Notes: a model not told the origin generated them from the sequence alone. A stretch of DNA of 12,308 nt from Dehalococcoidia bacterium (GCA_004375675.1 SOKR01000006.1:1-12308); one strand, 5' to 3'; positions 1-6,955 are shown, counted from the stretch's first letter. Numbers and translations are program-made.

Positions 1-2
1 CG

Positions 3-212
3 CCGAATTTTATACACTGCCCCTGGACCATTAAGAGGGTAGACAGGCCCTTTATAATGATACAGGTTAATCAAGAACCAAAGCACACCGAAAAATCGCT
101 GAAAAACCTGGTGCCCGAAAGAGAGATGGATAGGATGATGTTTATTGATGAAGGGTATGAGGGTAAGGAGGCAGTCTGGCAGTTCCCGAAAGGGTCTAAG
201 CGGCGTTCATAA
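3..212 (+). CDS. 3' end of an unrecognised protein (partial, open at window edge)
   Basis: The frame is open from the left edge to a TAA at 210-212, about 69 codons. The last 51 codons start at an ATG at 57 and give a charged C-terminus ending in FPKGSKRRS. I do not recognise the family. It ends 6 bp before the convergent symporter stop at 219, which fits a real gene end. Two readings are possible: the tail of a longer gene entering from the left, or a 51-residue ORF starting at 57. The second is weakened by having no Shine-Dalgarno at a usual distance (GAGGG is 17 bp away). Another frame ends at 32-34 and could be the tail of the upstream gene instead. Function unknown. Confidence 0.4.
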   Translation, partial: PNFIHCPWTIKRVDRPFIMIQVNQEPKHTEKSLKNLVPEREMDRMMFIDEGYEGKEAVWQFPKGSKRRS

Positions 213-218
213 CCGCCC

Positions 219-1721
219 CTAAATAAACCGCCCTTTTTTCAGCGCCCCCTTGAGGTAGCCGATAAACTCCTCCGCCTTCTCCTTGGGCGGCCTGGTAGCC
301 AGGCTCACGATAACGAAAAGCGGCAGGCAGACGACGAAGCCCCACACCCCCGGCCACCACCCCAGTGGCTTCCAGCCGGTTAGCTGGAAGACGAGGACGA
401 TAATAGCGCCGACTATCATGCTGACCATAGCCCCCAGCGCCGTCCCCCGCTTCCAGAAGAAGGCACCGAAGATAGTCGGCACCGCCATCAGAAGCCCCGC
501 CGAAGCCGCCGAGGAAAGCGTCGCAATCATAAAGTCCAGCCCCGGTTTCTCGGCAACCCACAGGGCGAAAAGAAAGGCGATAATAGCCATAATGGGGATA
601 ACCCACTGCCCCACCCTCAGCTCCCCCTTCTCCGAGACCTTGCGGTTAATCAGCCCTTTATGGATGTCGCGTGCCCACACCGAAGACAGGGTAAGCAGGA
701 TGGAATCGATGGTGGAAATAGCCGCCGCCGTGATGCCGATCATGACCACGATAGCCAGCCCCATCGGTATTATGGGCAGGGCGAGCAGGTTGGGCGTGGC
801 CAGGTCGGCGTTCTCCAGGCCCGGCACCAGCAGCGTGGCGCCGAATCCCCACAACACCGAAATCAGGGTATAGATAAAGCCGAAGATGAGGAAACCGCCC
901 AGCATCTGCTTCATGGCGGTCACCGATTTGGGGATAAAAAGCCGCTGGCTCACCTGCGGATTAGAGATTAAGAAAAAGAGCCAGGGCAGAGCCAGCCCGA
1001 TAAACATATTAAGGTTCCACGACCCCCCCGCCGTGGGCACGGTAAGCAGCCCTGGCACCGCCGACTCCAGCTTATCGAAAAAGGAGCCGAACCCGCCCAG
1101 GGCGTTAATCACCACCCCCAGCACCGCCGCCGAGACCACAATCATAATGATAGCCTGGAAGGCGTCGGTCCAGGCCACCGAGCGCAGCCCGGCAATGCTC
1201 GACCAGGCGATGGCGCAGACCACGGCGATGATAATGCCGGCCACCACCGGGATTGCCCCGCCGCTGATGCCGTTCATCAGGAGGCCAACACCCATAAGTT
1301 GCACGGCACCATAAGGCACTAGAAAGACCAGGGCTAAGATGGCGGCGGTCGCCCCCACCCCCCGGTTCTGGTAGCGGTCGCTGAGCAGCTCCATGGGCGA
1401 GATGTAGCCGTACTTCTTACCCACCAGCCAGAAACGGGGCAGGAAGAAGACCATCATAAACATGCCGCAAAGGTAGGTTAACTCAAAGCCCAGAGCGCCA
1501 ACGCCGGTGAAATAGGTCAAACCGACCAGGCCAATCATCATAAAGGCGCTGTAGGTGGTGGCGCTGTAGCTCAACGCCGAAATAAAGCCGCCGAGCTTGC
1601 GGTTGGCCAGGAAAAAATCGCTTACCCCCGCCCCCAGCTGCCGCCGCGCCATCAGGGCGATGCCCAGCCCCGCGGCCATGTAGAGCCCGATGCCGAACCA
1701 TACCCAGAAGGTGGTGCTCAC
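219..1721 (-). CDS. Sodium:solute symporter (SSS family) permease
   Basis: A 500-residue polytopic membrane protein of the sodium/solute symporter family (LeuT fold, like PanF, PutP or MctP), expected to import a small organic solute with Na+ across the cytoplasmic membrane. Family marks visible are the SYSATTYSAF stretch in an early helix (about residues 51-60), the loop GLRSVAWTDAFQ (178-189), and STIDS (336-340), which matches the PutP helix whose Ser/Thr bind Na+. There are about 13 hydrophobic segments and a basic C-terminal tail. The substrate cannot be read from sequence; carboxylates or pantothenate are family possibilities. The chosen start is GTG at 1721 because GGGAGGTG lies 5-6 bases upstream and the GTG overlaps the TGA of the preceding small gene (GTGA). 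Longer starts would run into that gene. Confidence 0.9.
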   Translation of the reverse strand: MSTTFWVWFGIGLYMAAGLGIALMARRQLGAGVSDFFLANRKLGGFISALSYSATTYSAFMMIGLVGLTYFTGVGALGFELTYLCGMFMMVFFLPRFWLVGKKYGYISPMELLSDRYQNRGVGATAAILALVFLVPYGAVQLMGVGLLMNGISGGAIPVVAGIIIAVVCAIAWSSIAGLRSVAWTDAFQAIIMIVVSAAVLGVVINALGGFGSFFDKLESAVPGLLTVPTAGGSWNLNMFIGLALPWLFFLISNPQVSQRLFIPKSVTAMKQMLGGFLIFGFIYTLISVLWGFGATLLVPGLENADLATPNLLALPIIPMGLAIVVMIGITAAAISTIDSILLTLSSVWARDIHKGLINRKVSEKGELRVGQWVIPIMAIIAFLFALWVAEKPGLDFMIATLSSAASAGLLMAVPTIFGAFFWKRGTALGAMVSMIVGAIIVLVFQLTGWKPLGWWPGVWGFVVCLPLFVIVSLATRPPKEKAEEFIGYLKGALKKGRFI

Positions 1722-1906
1722 GGCTTCACCTCCCGCCATTTGAGGAAGATGAAAAAGGCGCTGGCGATAGCCGCCAGGACCCATATCGTCCAGAACAAAA
1801 AGGCGGCGTTCACCTTCTCCACACTGGTGAGCACGTACCAGGGGATAGCGATATCCAGCGCCAGTAAAAAGCCGAACCAGACCCAGGCCCAGGCCGTCTT
1901 AGTCAT
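1718..1906 (-). CDS. Small two-helix membrane protein, symporter partner (DUF3311-like)
   Basis: A 62-residue protein with two predicted membrane helices (about residues 8-27 and 34-55), a short IPWYVLTSVEKVN loop between them and a basic end (LKWREVKP). Small two-helix proteins such as DUF3311 are commonly encoded just upstream of SSS transporters; the resemblance here is by size, topology and position, so the family name is tentative. Its stop codon overlaps the symporter GTG start, so the two are probably made together and may form one complex. The ATG at 1906 is preferred over the GTG at 1915 because the only Shine-Dalgarno-like run (GGGGGGT) sits at a usual distance from the ATG and overlaps the GTG. 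Confidence 0.75.
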   Translation of the reverse strand: MTKTAWAWVWFGFLLALDIAIPWYVLTSVEKVNAAFLFWTIWVLAAIASAFFIFLKWREVKP

Positions 1907-1939
1907 TTCGGGCACCCCCCGCCAAAATATTTAACCGCC

Positions 1940-1969
1940 ATTTTACCACAAAAGAAACAGCACCGTCAC
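1940..1969 (-). promoter_or_regulatory. Extended -10 promoter for the symporter operon
   Basis: On the minus strand TGGTAAAAT (1940-1948) is an extended -10 (TG-n-TAAAAT). A partial -35, GTGACG (1964-1969), lies 18 bp upstream. It sits about 33 bp upstream of the ATG of the small membrane protein and is the only promoter-like sequence noticed there. Confidence 0.5.
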
Positions 1970-2077
1970 CTCTTTTAGGGTGCCATGAGATAACCTGCCG
2001 TGAAACAGTGATAAAGAAATGTAAGCGAGGGTCAGAGAGGCTCTTACCCGCGACCAAAAACCAGGACCGCCGGCTGA

Positions 2078-2914
2078 CTACTTGCCTCTAATGGCTACAA
2101 CCATTGCCCCTGGACCACCGTGCACCCCAAGTCCTGGCCCTAGCCTGGCCATCCTTATCTTTTCCTTGTCAAATACGGAACCGATACGCTCAGCCAGAGC
2201 TTGCGCTTCGTCGGGGGTGGTGTTATAGACAACAGCCAAATCCTGAATATCGGCTACCTCTTTGACAAATTCAAACAGCTTGTTCATACCCTTAGCCCGG
2301 GTGCGGACCTGACCCGCCGGCACCAGTTCTCCATCTTTCAGAGTAAGCACCGGCTTTACACTCAGTATTGAGCCCAGTAGTGCCTTCGCCTTACCGATAC
2401 GCCCACCCTTTTTGAGGTATTCCAGGGTATCAAGAAGAAACAGCAAACGTATCTTAGGCATGGCCTGTTTTGCCGCTTCCACAATCTTGTCCATACTTTC
2501 CCCGGCTTTAGCCGCCTTGGCGGCAGCTATAACTACCAGGCCTAAAGCCATGCTCAGTGTCTCTGAATCAACCACTTCAATGGGGCATTTCGTCTCCATC
2601 ATATCCTTGGCCATCAGCGCTGAATTACAGGTGCCGCTCAGTTTACCGGTGAGATGAATAGAAACAATGCCGTCAGCACCCTGGACCAGCTTCTGGTAAA
2701 CATCTACGAAATCCTGCGGAGTCGGCTGTGTAGTGTTGGGATGGACGGGGTCATGTGTCAACCTCTCATAAAACTCGTCCTCGCTGATGTCCACCCGGTC
2801 GCGTAAGACCTCCTCGCCGAAACGCACATATACGGGCACTACGGTAATCCCCATCTCCTTGACTAGCTCATCAGGCAGGTCGGCAGTGCTATCGGTAACT
2901 ATTTTTACCGTCAT
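2078..2914 (-). CDS. DegV family fatty-acid-binding protein
   Basis: A 278-residue DegV family protein of normal length. Members bind a long-chain fatty acid; in Firmicutes (FakB) they present it to the kinase FakA for phosphorylation, feeding phospholipid synthesis. Visible hallmarks are VTDSTADLP at residues 6-14, TTQPTP at 61-66, LTGKLSGTCNSA at 88-99 (the fatty-acid carboxylate-binding region) and DTLEYLKKGGRIGKA at 162-176. No FakA partner is in the window, so whether it acts as FakB here is unknown. The ATG at 2914 follows AGGGGGAG at a good distance. The in-frame extension upstream to 3079 overlaps the promoter and the divergent gene, so it is rejected. It is transcribed alone from a near-consensus promoter and faces away from the dUTPase gene. 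Confidence 0.92.
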   Translation of the reverse strand: MTVKIVTDSTADLPDELVKEMGITVVPVYVRFGEEVLRDRVDISEDEFYERLTHDPVHPNTTQPTPQDFVDVYQKLVQGADGIVSIHLTGKLSGTCNSALMAKDMMETKCPIEVVDSETLSMALGLVVIAAAKAAKAGESMDKIVEAAKQAMPKIRLLFLLDTLEYLKKGGRIGKAKALLGSILSVKPVLTLKDGELVPAGQVRTRAKGMNKLFEFVKEVADIQDLAVVYNTTPDEAQALAERIGSVFDKEKIRMARLGPGLGVHGGPGAMVVAIRGK

Positions 2915-2959
2915 AAATCTCCCCCTTAAATTAATCGTCCCCCAAGGGACTGATGCTGC

Positions 2960-2988
2960 ATTATAATAGACCCCGCCACCACCGTCAA
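2960..2988 (-). promoter_or_regulatory. Near-consensus sigma70-type promoter for degV
   Basis: On the minus strand TTGACG (2983-2988) is followed after exactly 17 bp by TATAAT (2960-2965). This matches 11 of 12 consensus hexamer bases and predicts a start near 2953, giving a leader of about 38 nt that carries the AGGGGGAG ribosome site. It is the strongest promoter in the window. Confidence 0.8.
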
Positions 2989-3009
2989 TTCCTATCCAGT
3001 CTAGGTATA

Positions 3010-3018
3010 TGTTAAAAT
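3010..3018 (+). promoter_or_regulatory. Extended -10 promoter for the dUTPase gene
   Basis: TGTTAAAAT is an extended -10 (TG-n-TAAAAT) with no clear -35. Transcription would begin near 3025, leaving a leader of only about 11 nt that carries the GAGGT ribosome site (3026-3030) five bases before the ATG. It is back to back with the degV promoter. Confidence 0.55.
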
Positions 3019-3035
3019 GTATTTCGAGGTATGAA

Positions 3036-3551
3036 ATGACCGTCATTCTCTCCCGACAGGAAATCAAGCGGCTGCTCAAGAAAAAGCCACCCCTCGTCGA
3101 AGGCTATATCGACCTCGAAGAGCAGGTCCAGCCCAACGGCGTTGACCTCACCCTGCGCGAGGTAGCCCTGCTCCAGTCGTCGGGGCGGATAACCGCCCGG
3201 AACGACCAGAGATTGGTCTCCGACCTCTCGCCGCTCGTCTTCGACGGGCTGGGTTTCATTGACCTCGTCCCCGGCGCTTATATCATCACCTACAACGAGA
3301 TCGTCCACCTCCCCGAAGACATCATGGCTTTAGGCCGCCCCCGCTCCAGCCTCCTCCGCTGCGGCGTTACCGTGGGCACCGCCGTCTGGGACGCCGGCTA
3401 CGAAGGCCGTTCCCAATCGCTGCTGGTGGTCTATAACCCCCTTGGCTTCCGGCTGCAAAAAAACGCCCGCGTAATACAGCTTATCTTTATGCGCTTGAGC
3501 CAGAAGACAGAGGGCTACAAAGGCGCTTACCAGGGGGAAAACATAGAATAA
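3036..3551 (+). CDS. dUTPase of the dCTP-deaminase (DCD) family
   Basis: A 171-residue protein of the trimeric DCD/dUTPase fold. It carries the conserved VQPNGVDL strand (31-38), the phosphate-binding PRSSLLRCG (102-110), TAVWDAGYEG (115-124), NARVIQLIF (143-151) and a C-terminal YKGAYQGE (161-168) resembling the flexible tail that closes over the nucleotide. True dCTP deaminases carry a catalytic glutamate shortly after the GYEG/GWEG turn. Here that stretch reads GRSQSLLVVYNP with no Glu, and its length matches archaeal DCD-like dUTPases such as MJ1102. I therefore favour dUTP to dUMP plus pyrophosphate, keeping uracil out of DNA and supplying thymidylate synthesis, over dCTP deamination. 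The start at 3036 has GAGGT five bases upstream. It is a single-gene unit divergent from degV. Confidence 0.8.
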   Translation: MTVILSRQEIKRLLKKKPPLVEGYIDLEEQVQPNGVDLTLREVALLQSSGRITARNDQRLVSDLSPLVFDGLGFIDLVPGAYIITYNEIVHLPEDIMALGRPRSSLLRCGVTVGTAVWDAGYEGRSQSLLVVYNPLGFRLQKNARVIQLIFMRLSQKTEGYKGAYQGENIE

Positions 3552-3554
3552 CCT

Positions 3555-3660
3555 TTTCCCCACCCCGTTTAAATCTTTTCCCACCCACACCCCCCAGCTT
3601 GTTTTACCCACACCAGCCCGCCCACAAACGTCTTCCACAAGGGGGCTTTGCCCCCTCTTC
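3555..3660 (-). repeat. R block of copy A, with GGGGGC hairpin
   Basis: Read on the minus strand, this block matches 7754-7855 read on the plus strand at roughly four of five positions over about 103 bp. The first 21 bases are identical. It contains the hairpin AGGGGGC-TTT-GCCCCCT (3640-3656, plus-strand reading), about 90 bp after the dUTPase stop. The hairpin might help end that transcript, but it is followed by CTTC rather than a T-run. Confidence 0.7.
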
Positions 3661-3684
3661 AACTCCCCTAAAAAGCAACATTAA

Positions 3685-3910
3685 GGAGCGCTAGCTCATT
3701 AGGGTGGGTCAGGGTGGGAAGCAGGACTTACGCCACCTGGAGCAAAGGGCTGGGCGGCAAGCCCCCCAAATGACAGGAATACGAGGAGGCTAACGCCTAT
3801 TGGGTGGGACGAAAAACGCATGCTTGATAATGCGGAGCGGGGAGAGAAGTATATAGAGGTTACACCCTGCAAAGCAGGGGTGGGTTTTGGGTGGGAAATA
3901 AGACCTACGC
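3685..3910 (+). repeat. Three degenerate tandem units (hairpin + GGGTGGG)
   Basis: Three related units are recognisable, starting near 3685, 3785 and 3858. Each has a small inverted repeat (GAGCGCTAGCTC, AGGCTAACGCCT, ACCCTGCAAAGCAGGGGT) followed by one or two GGGTGGG words. The first and third continue into GGGAAGCAGGACTTACGC and GGGAAATAAGACCTACGC. The middle unit is truncated after GGGTGGGACGAAAAACGC. This looks like internal duplication of the end block of the element. Confidence 0.55.
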
Positions 3911-3913
3911 TAA
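3849..3913 (+). repeat. L block of copy A
   Basis: This block matches the complement of 7567-7638. Shared words are TATATA, GGGTGGG, TTGGGTGGGAAA and AAGACCT in the same order and spacing. The hairpin is ACCCTGC-AAA-GCAGGGGT here and CCACCC-TTATA-GGGTGG in the other copy, so the stem is kept while the bases differ. Confidence 0.6.
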
Positions 3914-3958
3914 ACAAAGGTGGGGATGTGGGGACAAAAAGACTACCAGACCCCTACC

Positions 3959-4873
3959 TTAAACCACCAAACTCAACGCCGCTGGAATCACCCGGAAAGT
4001 CGCCGGGCACTCCCCCAGCAGCTCACCGTCGGCATAAACCAGCATCGGCTTGGCGGACTCGATACTAACATTAGCCGCCTTCTTCACGCTCACCTTGGGG
4101 TGATTGATGTGCGTCCCCTTATATATCGTGGGGAACTCCTTAAGAATCTCGAACTTGCTCATATCGCCGAAAACCACCACGTCCAGCAGCTTATCGTCAA
4201 GCTCGGCATCGGGGGCGATGCGCATCCCCCCGCCGCAGTAGTTACCGTTAGCCACGGCAACATTCAGCACGCGCTTACGCTCCTCTTCATCCCCCACCTT
4301 GAGCACAATATTCTTATTCCGGTAGCTGACCAGCGTCCGCAGCATCCCGGCAACGTAAGGTATGGTGCCGCCGAAAAACTTGGGCAGGCGCTCGGTCTCC
4401 TTGACCACGGCGGCGTCGAAGCCCACGCCCGCCGAATTAACGAAAAAGCGCTCATGCCTCTTGCCGTCGCGCTGATACTCCACCACGCCCACGTCGATGG
4501 TCAACCTCTTGGAACTGGTCAGGTTGTTACAGGCGGTGGTATAGTCCCGCGCCAGACCCGCCGAGCGGGCGAAATCGCTGCCCGTGCCCGTGCTCACCAC
4601 GCCCAGCACCGTGGCGGCGGCATTGCGGGAAAGGAGTATGCCGTTGGCGACCTCGTTCACCGTCCCATCCCCACCCACCGCCACCAGGTAGCGATAGCCG
4701 TCGCTAGCCGCCGCTTGCGCCAGCTCTATGGCGTGCCCCACGCCCTCGGTGTAATTGAAGTCGAAGGTTAAACCGATACGCTCCAGCAGTCGGTTGATGA
4801 TGGGCCACTTGCGTCGGGTGGAACGGGCTCCCGCCACCGGGTTAACGATTACCTTAGTCTGCAGTTTCACCAT
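3959..4873 (-). CDS. Diacylglycerol kinase family lipid kinase (DagK/YegS type)
   Basis: A 304-residue soluble lipid kinase of the DAGK catalytic family, which transfers ATP phosphate to a lipid hydroxyl such as diacylglycerol or a related lipid at the inner membrane face. Visible motifs are IVNPVAG (9-15), the nucleotide-binding GGDGTVNEV (67-75), GTGSDFARS (96-104), GGGMRIAPDAELDD (214-227, the metal-site region) and YADGE (280-284). The length is normal for DgkB/YegS. The substrate is not decided by sequence. It is the last gene of the ABC ATPase-permease unit, starting 20 bp after the permease stop. No clear Shine-Dalgarno is seen before the ATG, and a hairpin lies in the gap, so translation may depend on the upstream gene. 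It ends against repeat region A. Confidence 0.9.
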   Translation of the reverse strand: MVKLQTKVIVNPVAGARSTRRKWPIINRLLERIGLTFDFNYTEGVGHAIELAQAAASDGYRYLVAVGGDGTVNEVANGILLSRNAAATVLGVVSTGTGSDFARSAGLARDYTTACNNLTSSKRLTIDVGVVEYQRDGKRHERFFVNSAGVGFDAAVVKETERLPKFFGGTIPYVAGMLRTLVSYRNKNIVLKVGDEEERKRVLNVAVANGNYCGGGMRIAPDAELDDKLLDVVVFGDMSKFEILKEFPTIYKGTHINHPKVSVKKAANVSIESAKPMLVYADGELLGECPATFRVIPAALSLVV

Positions 4874-4887
4874 TTAGCTAGTCCCAT

Positions 4888-4902
4888 CTGGCTTTAAGCC
4901 AG
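4888..4902 (-). other. Hairpin at the permease stop/dgk junction
   Basis: CTGGCTTTAAGCCAG is a near-perfect palindrome covering the permease stop codon, 14 bp upstream of the lipid-kinase ATG. There is no T-run after it on the minus strand, so it is unlikely to be a full terminator. It might shield the 3' end or tune translation of the kinase. Confidence 0.4.
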
Positions 4903-5691
4903 TTGCCGCCTCTTGCTTATCCAGATACTCAAAAGAAAACCCACCGCCAGGTAGCCTACCATGGAGATAACGGAGAGGCCGATGTCCGGCGTCTCCAGCT
5001 CAAAGGGCATCATACCACCGCCGCCCCCAAGTCCTCCCATAAACACCTCGTAGCCGCCATAAACAGTAGAGATAGTGTCGCCGTTGGTGGAAAGCATAAA
5101 CCAGTGCGGCTGCCCCGTCATCATGAGGATGCTATCGATAATCCCGGAAATGACCATGATGAAAACAAGCGTGATAACGGTAGCTCCCATAGCTCCCTTC
5201 GATATCGAGCTAAAGAAGAAGGTTACCGAGAGGACACTGCCCGCATAGAGAAGGCATAGCCCGAATGAGGACAGCGTTTCAATAGGGACCGTTCCGTATA
5301 TCGCCAGCAGTGAGATAGCCACAATCACATAGCCCAGAATAACGAGCAACGCCACCGCGGCGTAACAGGCCAGGTATTTGCCTATCACCAGTGTGCTCCG
5401 CTTCACCGGGTTGGTAAAAAGGATAAAACCGGTCTTGCTCTCGAACTCCCCGGCTATGGCGTCGCCGGCAAAGAAGATAGCCCCGATCGTGGCCAGAGCG
5501 GGACCGACCGAGAGCAGGGCCGCCATCACCATCACGCTATCCGGGAAGCCGTCACCCAGTACCGGCACCAGGATGAGGACGGCCAATTCGGCAATAAGGG
5601 TAAGCCCCAGAATGACATAGAGCCGCTTGCGGCGTATGTGCTTTAAGAACTCGTATCCGACAACTATTCTCAGCTTTTCTAATTCACTCAA
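4894..5691 (-). CDS. ABC-2 type transporter permease
   Basis: A 265-residue membrane protein with six likely helices (about residues 22-44, 53-76, 105-131, 142-162, 167-192 and 237-258). Between helices 5 and 6 lies an outside loop with a glycine run (GGLGGGGGMMP, about 219-229). The cytoplasmic stretch GDAIAGEFESKTGFILFTNPVKR (about 76-98) is the coupling region typical of ABC-2 permeases of the NatB/BcrB sort. It pairs with the ATPase encoded immediately upstream, whose end it overlaps by 8 bp (TTGAGTGA). The TTG start at 5691 is supported by GGAGG six bases before it. The cargo cannot be told; such pairs export drugs, peptides or ions, or act on the envelope. Confidence 0.88.
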   Translation of the reverse strand: MSELEKLRIVVGYEFLKHIRRKRLYVILGLTLIAELAVLILVPVLGDGFPDSVMVMAALLSVGPALATIGAIFFAGDAIAGEFESKTGFILFTNPVKRSTLVIGKYLACYAAVALLVILGYVIVAISLLAIYGTVPIETLSSFGLCLLYAGSVLSVTFFFSSISKGAMGATVITLVFIMVISGIIDSILMMTGQPHWFMLSTNGDTISTVYGGYEVFMGGLGGGGGMMPFELETPDIGLSVISMVGYLAVGFLLSIWISKRRQLA

Positions 5692-6409
5692 GGGGTGCCT
5701 CCGTCAACTCAAGGTAGGCGCTCTCCAGCGACTTGTATTTTTTCGTCAGGGCGGCAATGCTATCGTAGGCAAGCAGACGCCCGTGGTCGATAATGGCTAC
5801 CTGAGTGCATATTTGGCTGACCTCTATCAGCTGGTGCGAGGCAAAGAAAATCGTCTTCTCCTTACCCGCTCCCTCGATTATCTCCCGGAACTCCACCACC
5901 CCCCTCGGGTCCAGCCCCAGGGCCGGTTCGTCCAGGATAAGCACCGGTGGGTCGTGGAGCAGGGTCTGCGCCAGGCCGAGACGCTGCTTCATCCCCCGGG
6001 AGAACTTTTCTATCTTCACCTTGCCCCAATCTTGCAGTCTGACCAGCTTGATTACTTCCTTGATGCGGCGCTTTAGCTCGTCCCCCCCCATCCCCCGCAG
6101 CCGGCCCAGATAGCCCAGCGTCTCTTCGGGGGTGAAGAAGGGGTAAAACTCGGGCGTCTCTATGATGGCGCCGATTTTAGCCAGGGCCTGTTCCGGCTTC
6201 TCGGAGACATTAGCGCCGTCGATATAAGCCGTGCCCGAGGAGGCGCGAATAAGCCCGCACAATATCTTGAGGGTGGTGCTCTTGCCCGCGCCGTTGGGCC
6301 CCAGGAGCCCCACGTTCTCATTGGCAGGTATCCTCATCGACAGGTTATCCAGCGCCAGGAACTTATTATAGTACTTGGTCAGATTTTCGATGACAATAGG
6401 TTCACTCAT
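5684..6409 (-). CDS. ABC transporter ATP-binding protein
   Basis: A 241-residue ATPase that powers the neighbouring permease. It has Walker A GPNGAGKST (37-45), an ABC signature FSRGMKQR (136-143), Walker B VLILDEP (156-162), a D-loop LGLD (164-167) and the switch histidine SH (H192). Where most ATPases have the Q-loop glutamine it reads AIIETPEFYPFFT (81-93), a form common in the bacitracin/lantibiotic-resistance-like group. The signature opens FSRGM rather than LSGGQ, again common in that group. The ATG at 6409 is chosen for AAAGGA seven bases upstream; the longer frame to 6466 runs through the promoter. It is first in an ATPase-permease-lipid kinase unit. Confidence 0.93.
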   Translation of the reverse strand: MSEPIVIENLTKYYNKFLALDNLSMRIPANENVGLLGPNGAGKSTTLKILCGLIRASSGTAYIDGANVSEKPEQALAKIGAIIETPEFYPFFTPEETLGYLGRLRGMGGDELKRRIKEVIKLVRLQDWGKVKIEKFSRGMKQRLGLAQTLLHDPPVLILDEPALGLDPRGVVEFREIIEGAGKEKTIFFASHQLIEVSQICTQVAIIDHGRLLAYDSIAALTKKYKSLESAYLELTEAPLE

Positions 6410-6443
6410 TCTATAATCCTTTAATAATTTATAACAGTTATCA

Positions 6444-6465
6444 ATTATACCACAGCTATACCACA
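6444..6465 (-). promoter_or_regulatory. Extended -10 promoter with duplicated TGTGGTATA for the ABC operon
   Basis: On the minus strand TGGTATAAT (6444-6452) is an extended -10, predicting a start near 6437 and a leader of about 28 nt. The word TGTGGTATA occurs twice, at 6446-6454 and 6457-6465, one helical turn (11 bp) apart. It lies between the dCMP deaminase stop (6473) and the ATPase start, so the ABC unit can be transcribed independently. No good -35 is seen. Confidence 0.6.
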
Positions 6466-6472
6466 ACTTCCT

Positions 6473-6955
6473 CTAATCCAGATAGCCAATCTCGGCGGGC
6501 GGCCTCTTCTTTATGTCAACCTCTATGCCCGCTTCCTTAAACAGCTCGACAAAGGAATCGTCGTTATATTTGCCGAAGCTCACGTAGCGCTTTATCTTGG
6601 CGTTGGTCAGCATCTTGGCGCAGAGCACGCAGGGCGTGTGCGTGCAGTAGATGGTGCTCCCCTCCAGGCTGACGCCGTGCAGGCTGGCCTGGATGATGAC
6701 GTTCTGCTCGGCGTGAATGCCCCGGCATATTTCCTGCCTCGTCCCCGACGGTATCTTTAGCTCGTCCCTCAGGCACCCCAGCTCCAGGCAGTCTTTCAAC
6801 CCCGCCGCCGCCCCGTTATAGCCCGTAGACAGGATATGCTTATCCTTGACCGCCACCGCCCCCACGTGGTGACGGCGGCAGGTCGAACGCTCGGCGACCA
6901 CCGAGGCTACCTTCAGGAAATACTCATCGATATCGGGGCGGACCGCTTTTGTCAT
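6473..6955 (-). CDS. dCMP deaminase (ComEB family)
   Basis: A 160-residue zinc deaminase of the cytidine/deoxycytidylate family, converting dCMP to dUMP for thymidylate synthesis in the cytoplasm. The catalytic zinc motif is complete: H81-A-E83 supplies the ligand and the proton shuttle, and T107-P-C109-V-L-C112 supplies two cysteines. Additional residues typical of dCMP deaminases are STCRRHHVGAV (24-34), TGYNGA (44-49) and CRGIHAEQN (77-85). The length is usual for ComEB proteins. The ATG at 6955 overlaps the stop of the upstream kinase gene (ATGA), so the two are translationally coupled. With the DCD-type dUTPase it would give two sources of dUMP. Confidence 0.93.
   Translation of the reverse strand: MTKAVRPDIDEYFLKVASVVAERSTCRRHHVGAVAVKDKHILSTGYNGAAAGLKDCLELGCLRDELKIPSGTRQEICRGIHAEQNVIIQASLHGVSLEGSTIYCTHTPCVLCAKMLTNAKIKRYVSFGKYNDDSFVELFKEAGIEVDIKKRPPAEIGYLD

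Larger units (their letters stand above)
3555..3936 (-). repeat. Composite MITE-like repeat, copy A (gene-free region 3552-3958)
   Basis: This gene-free stretch is built from repeated, hairpin-rich sequence. Its left block (3555-3660) and right block (3849-3913) both recur in inverted orientation at 7754-7855 and 7567-7638. The outer ends are imperfect inverted repeats of each other: the left end reads TTCCCCACCCCGTTTAAATC and the complement of the right end begins CATCCCCACCTTTGTTTAG, each leading to TTCCCACCCA. No transposase or credible ORF lies inside, and no clear target-site duplication is visible. The structure fits a non-autonomous, transposon-derived or REP-like intergenic element. 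Confidence 0.65.

Noticed and set aside
2914..3079. Longer degV start
   Set aside because: The extension covers the degV promoter and the 5' end of the divergent gene.
3699..3917. 72-codon minus-strand ORF in repeat region A
   Set aside because: It is a reading of the degenerate GGGTGGG repeats, with no ribosome site, low-complexity proline/serine content and no family resemblance.
3920..4771. 283-codon plus-strand ORF opposite the lipid kinase
   Set aside because: The minus-strand gene in the same place has full kinase motifs; the plus frame is histidine-rich shadow coding typical of GC-rich antisense frames.
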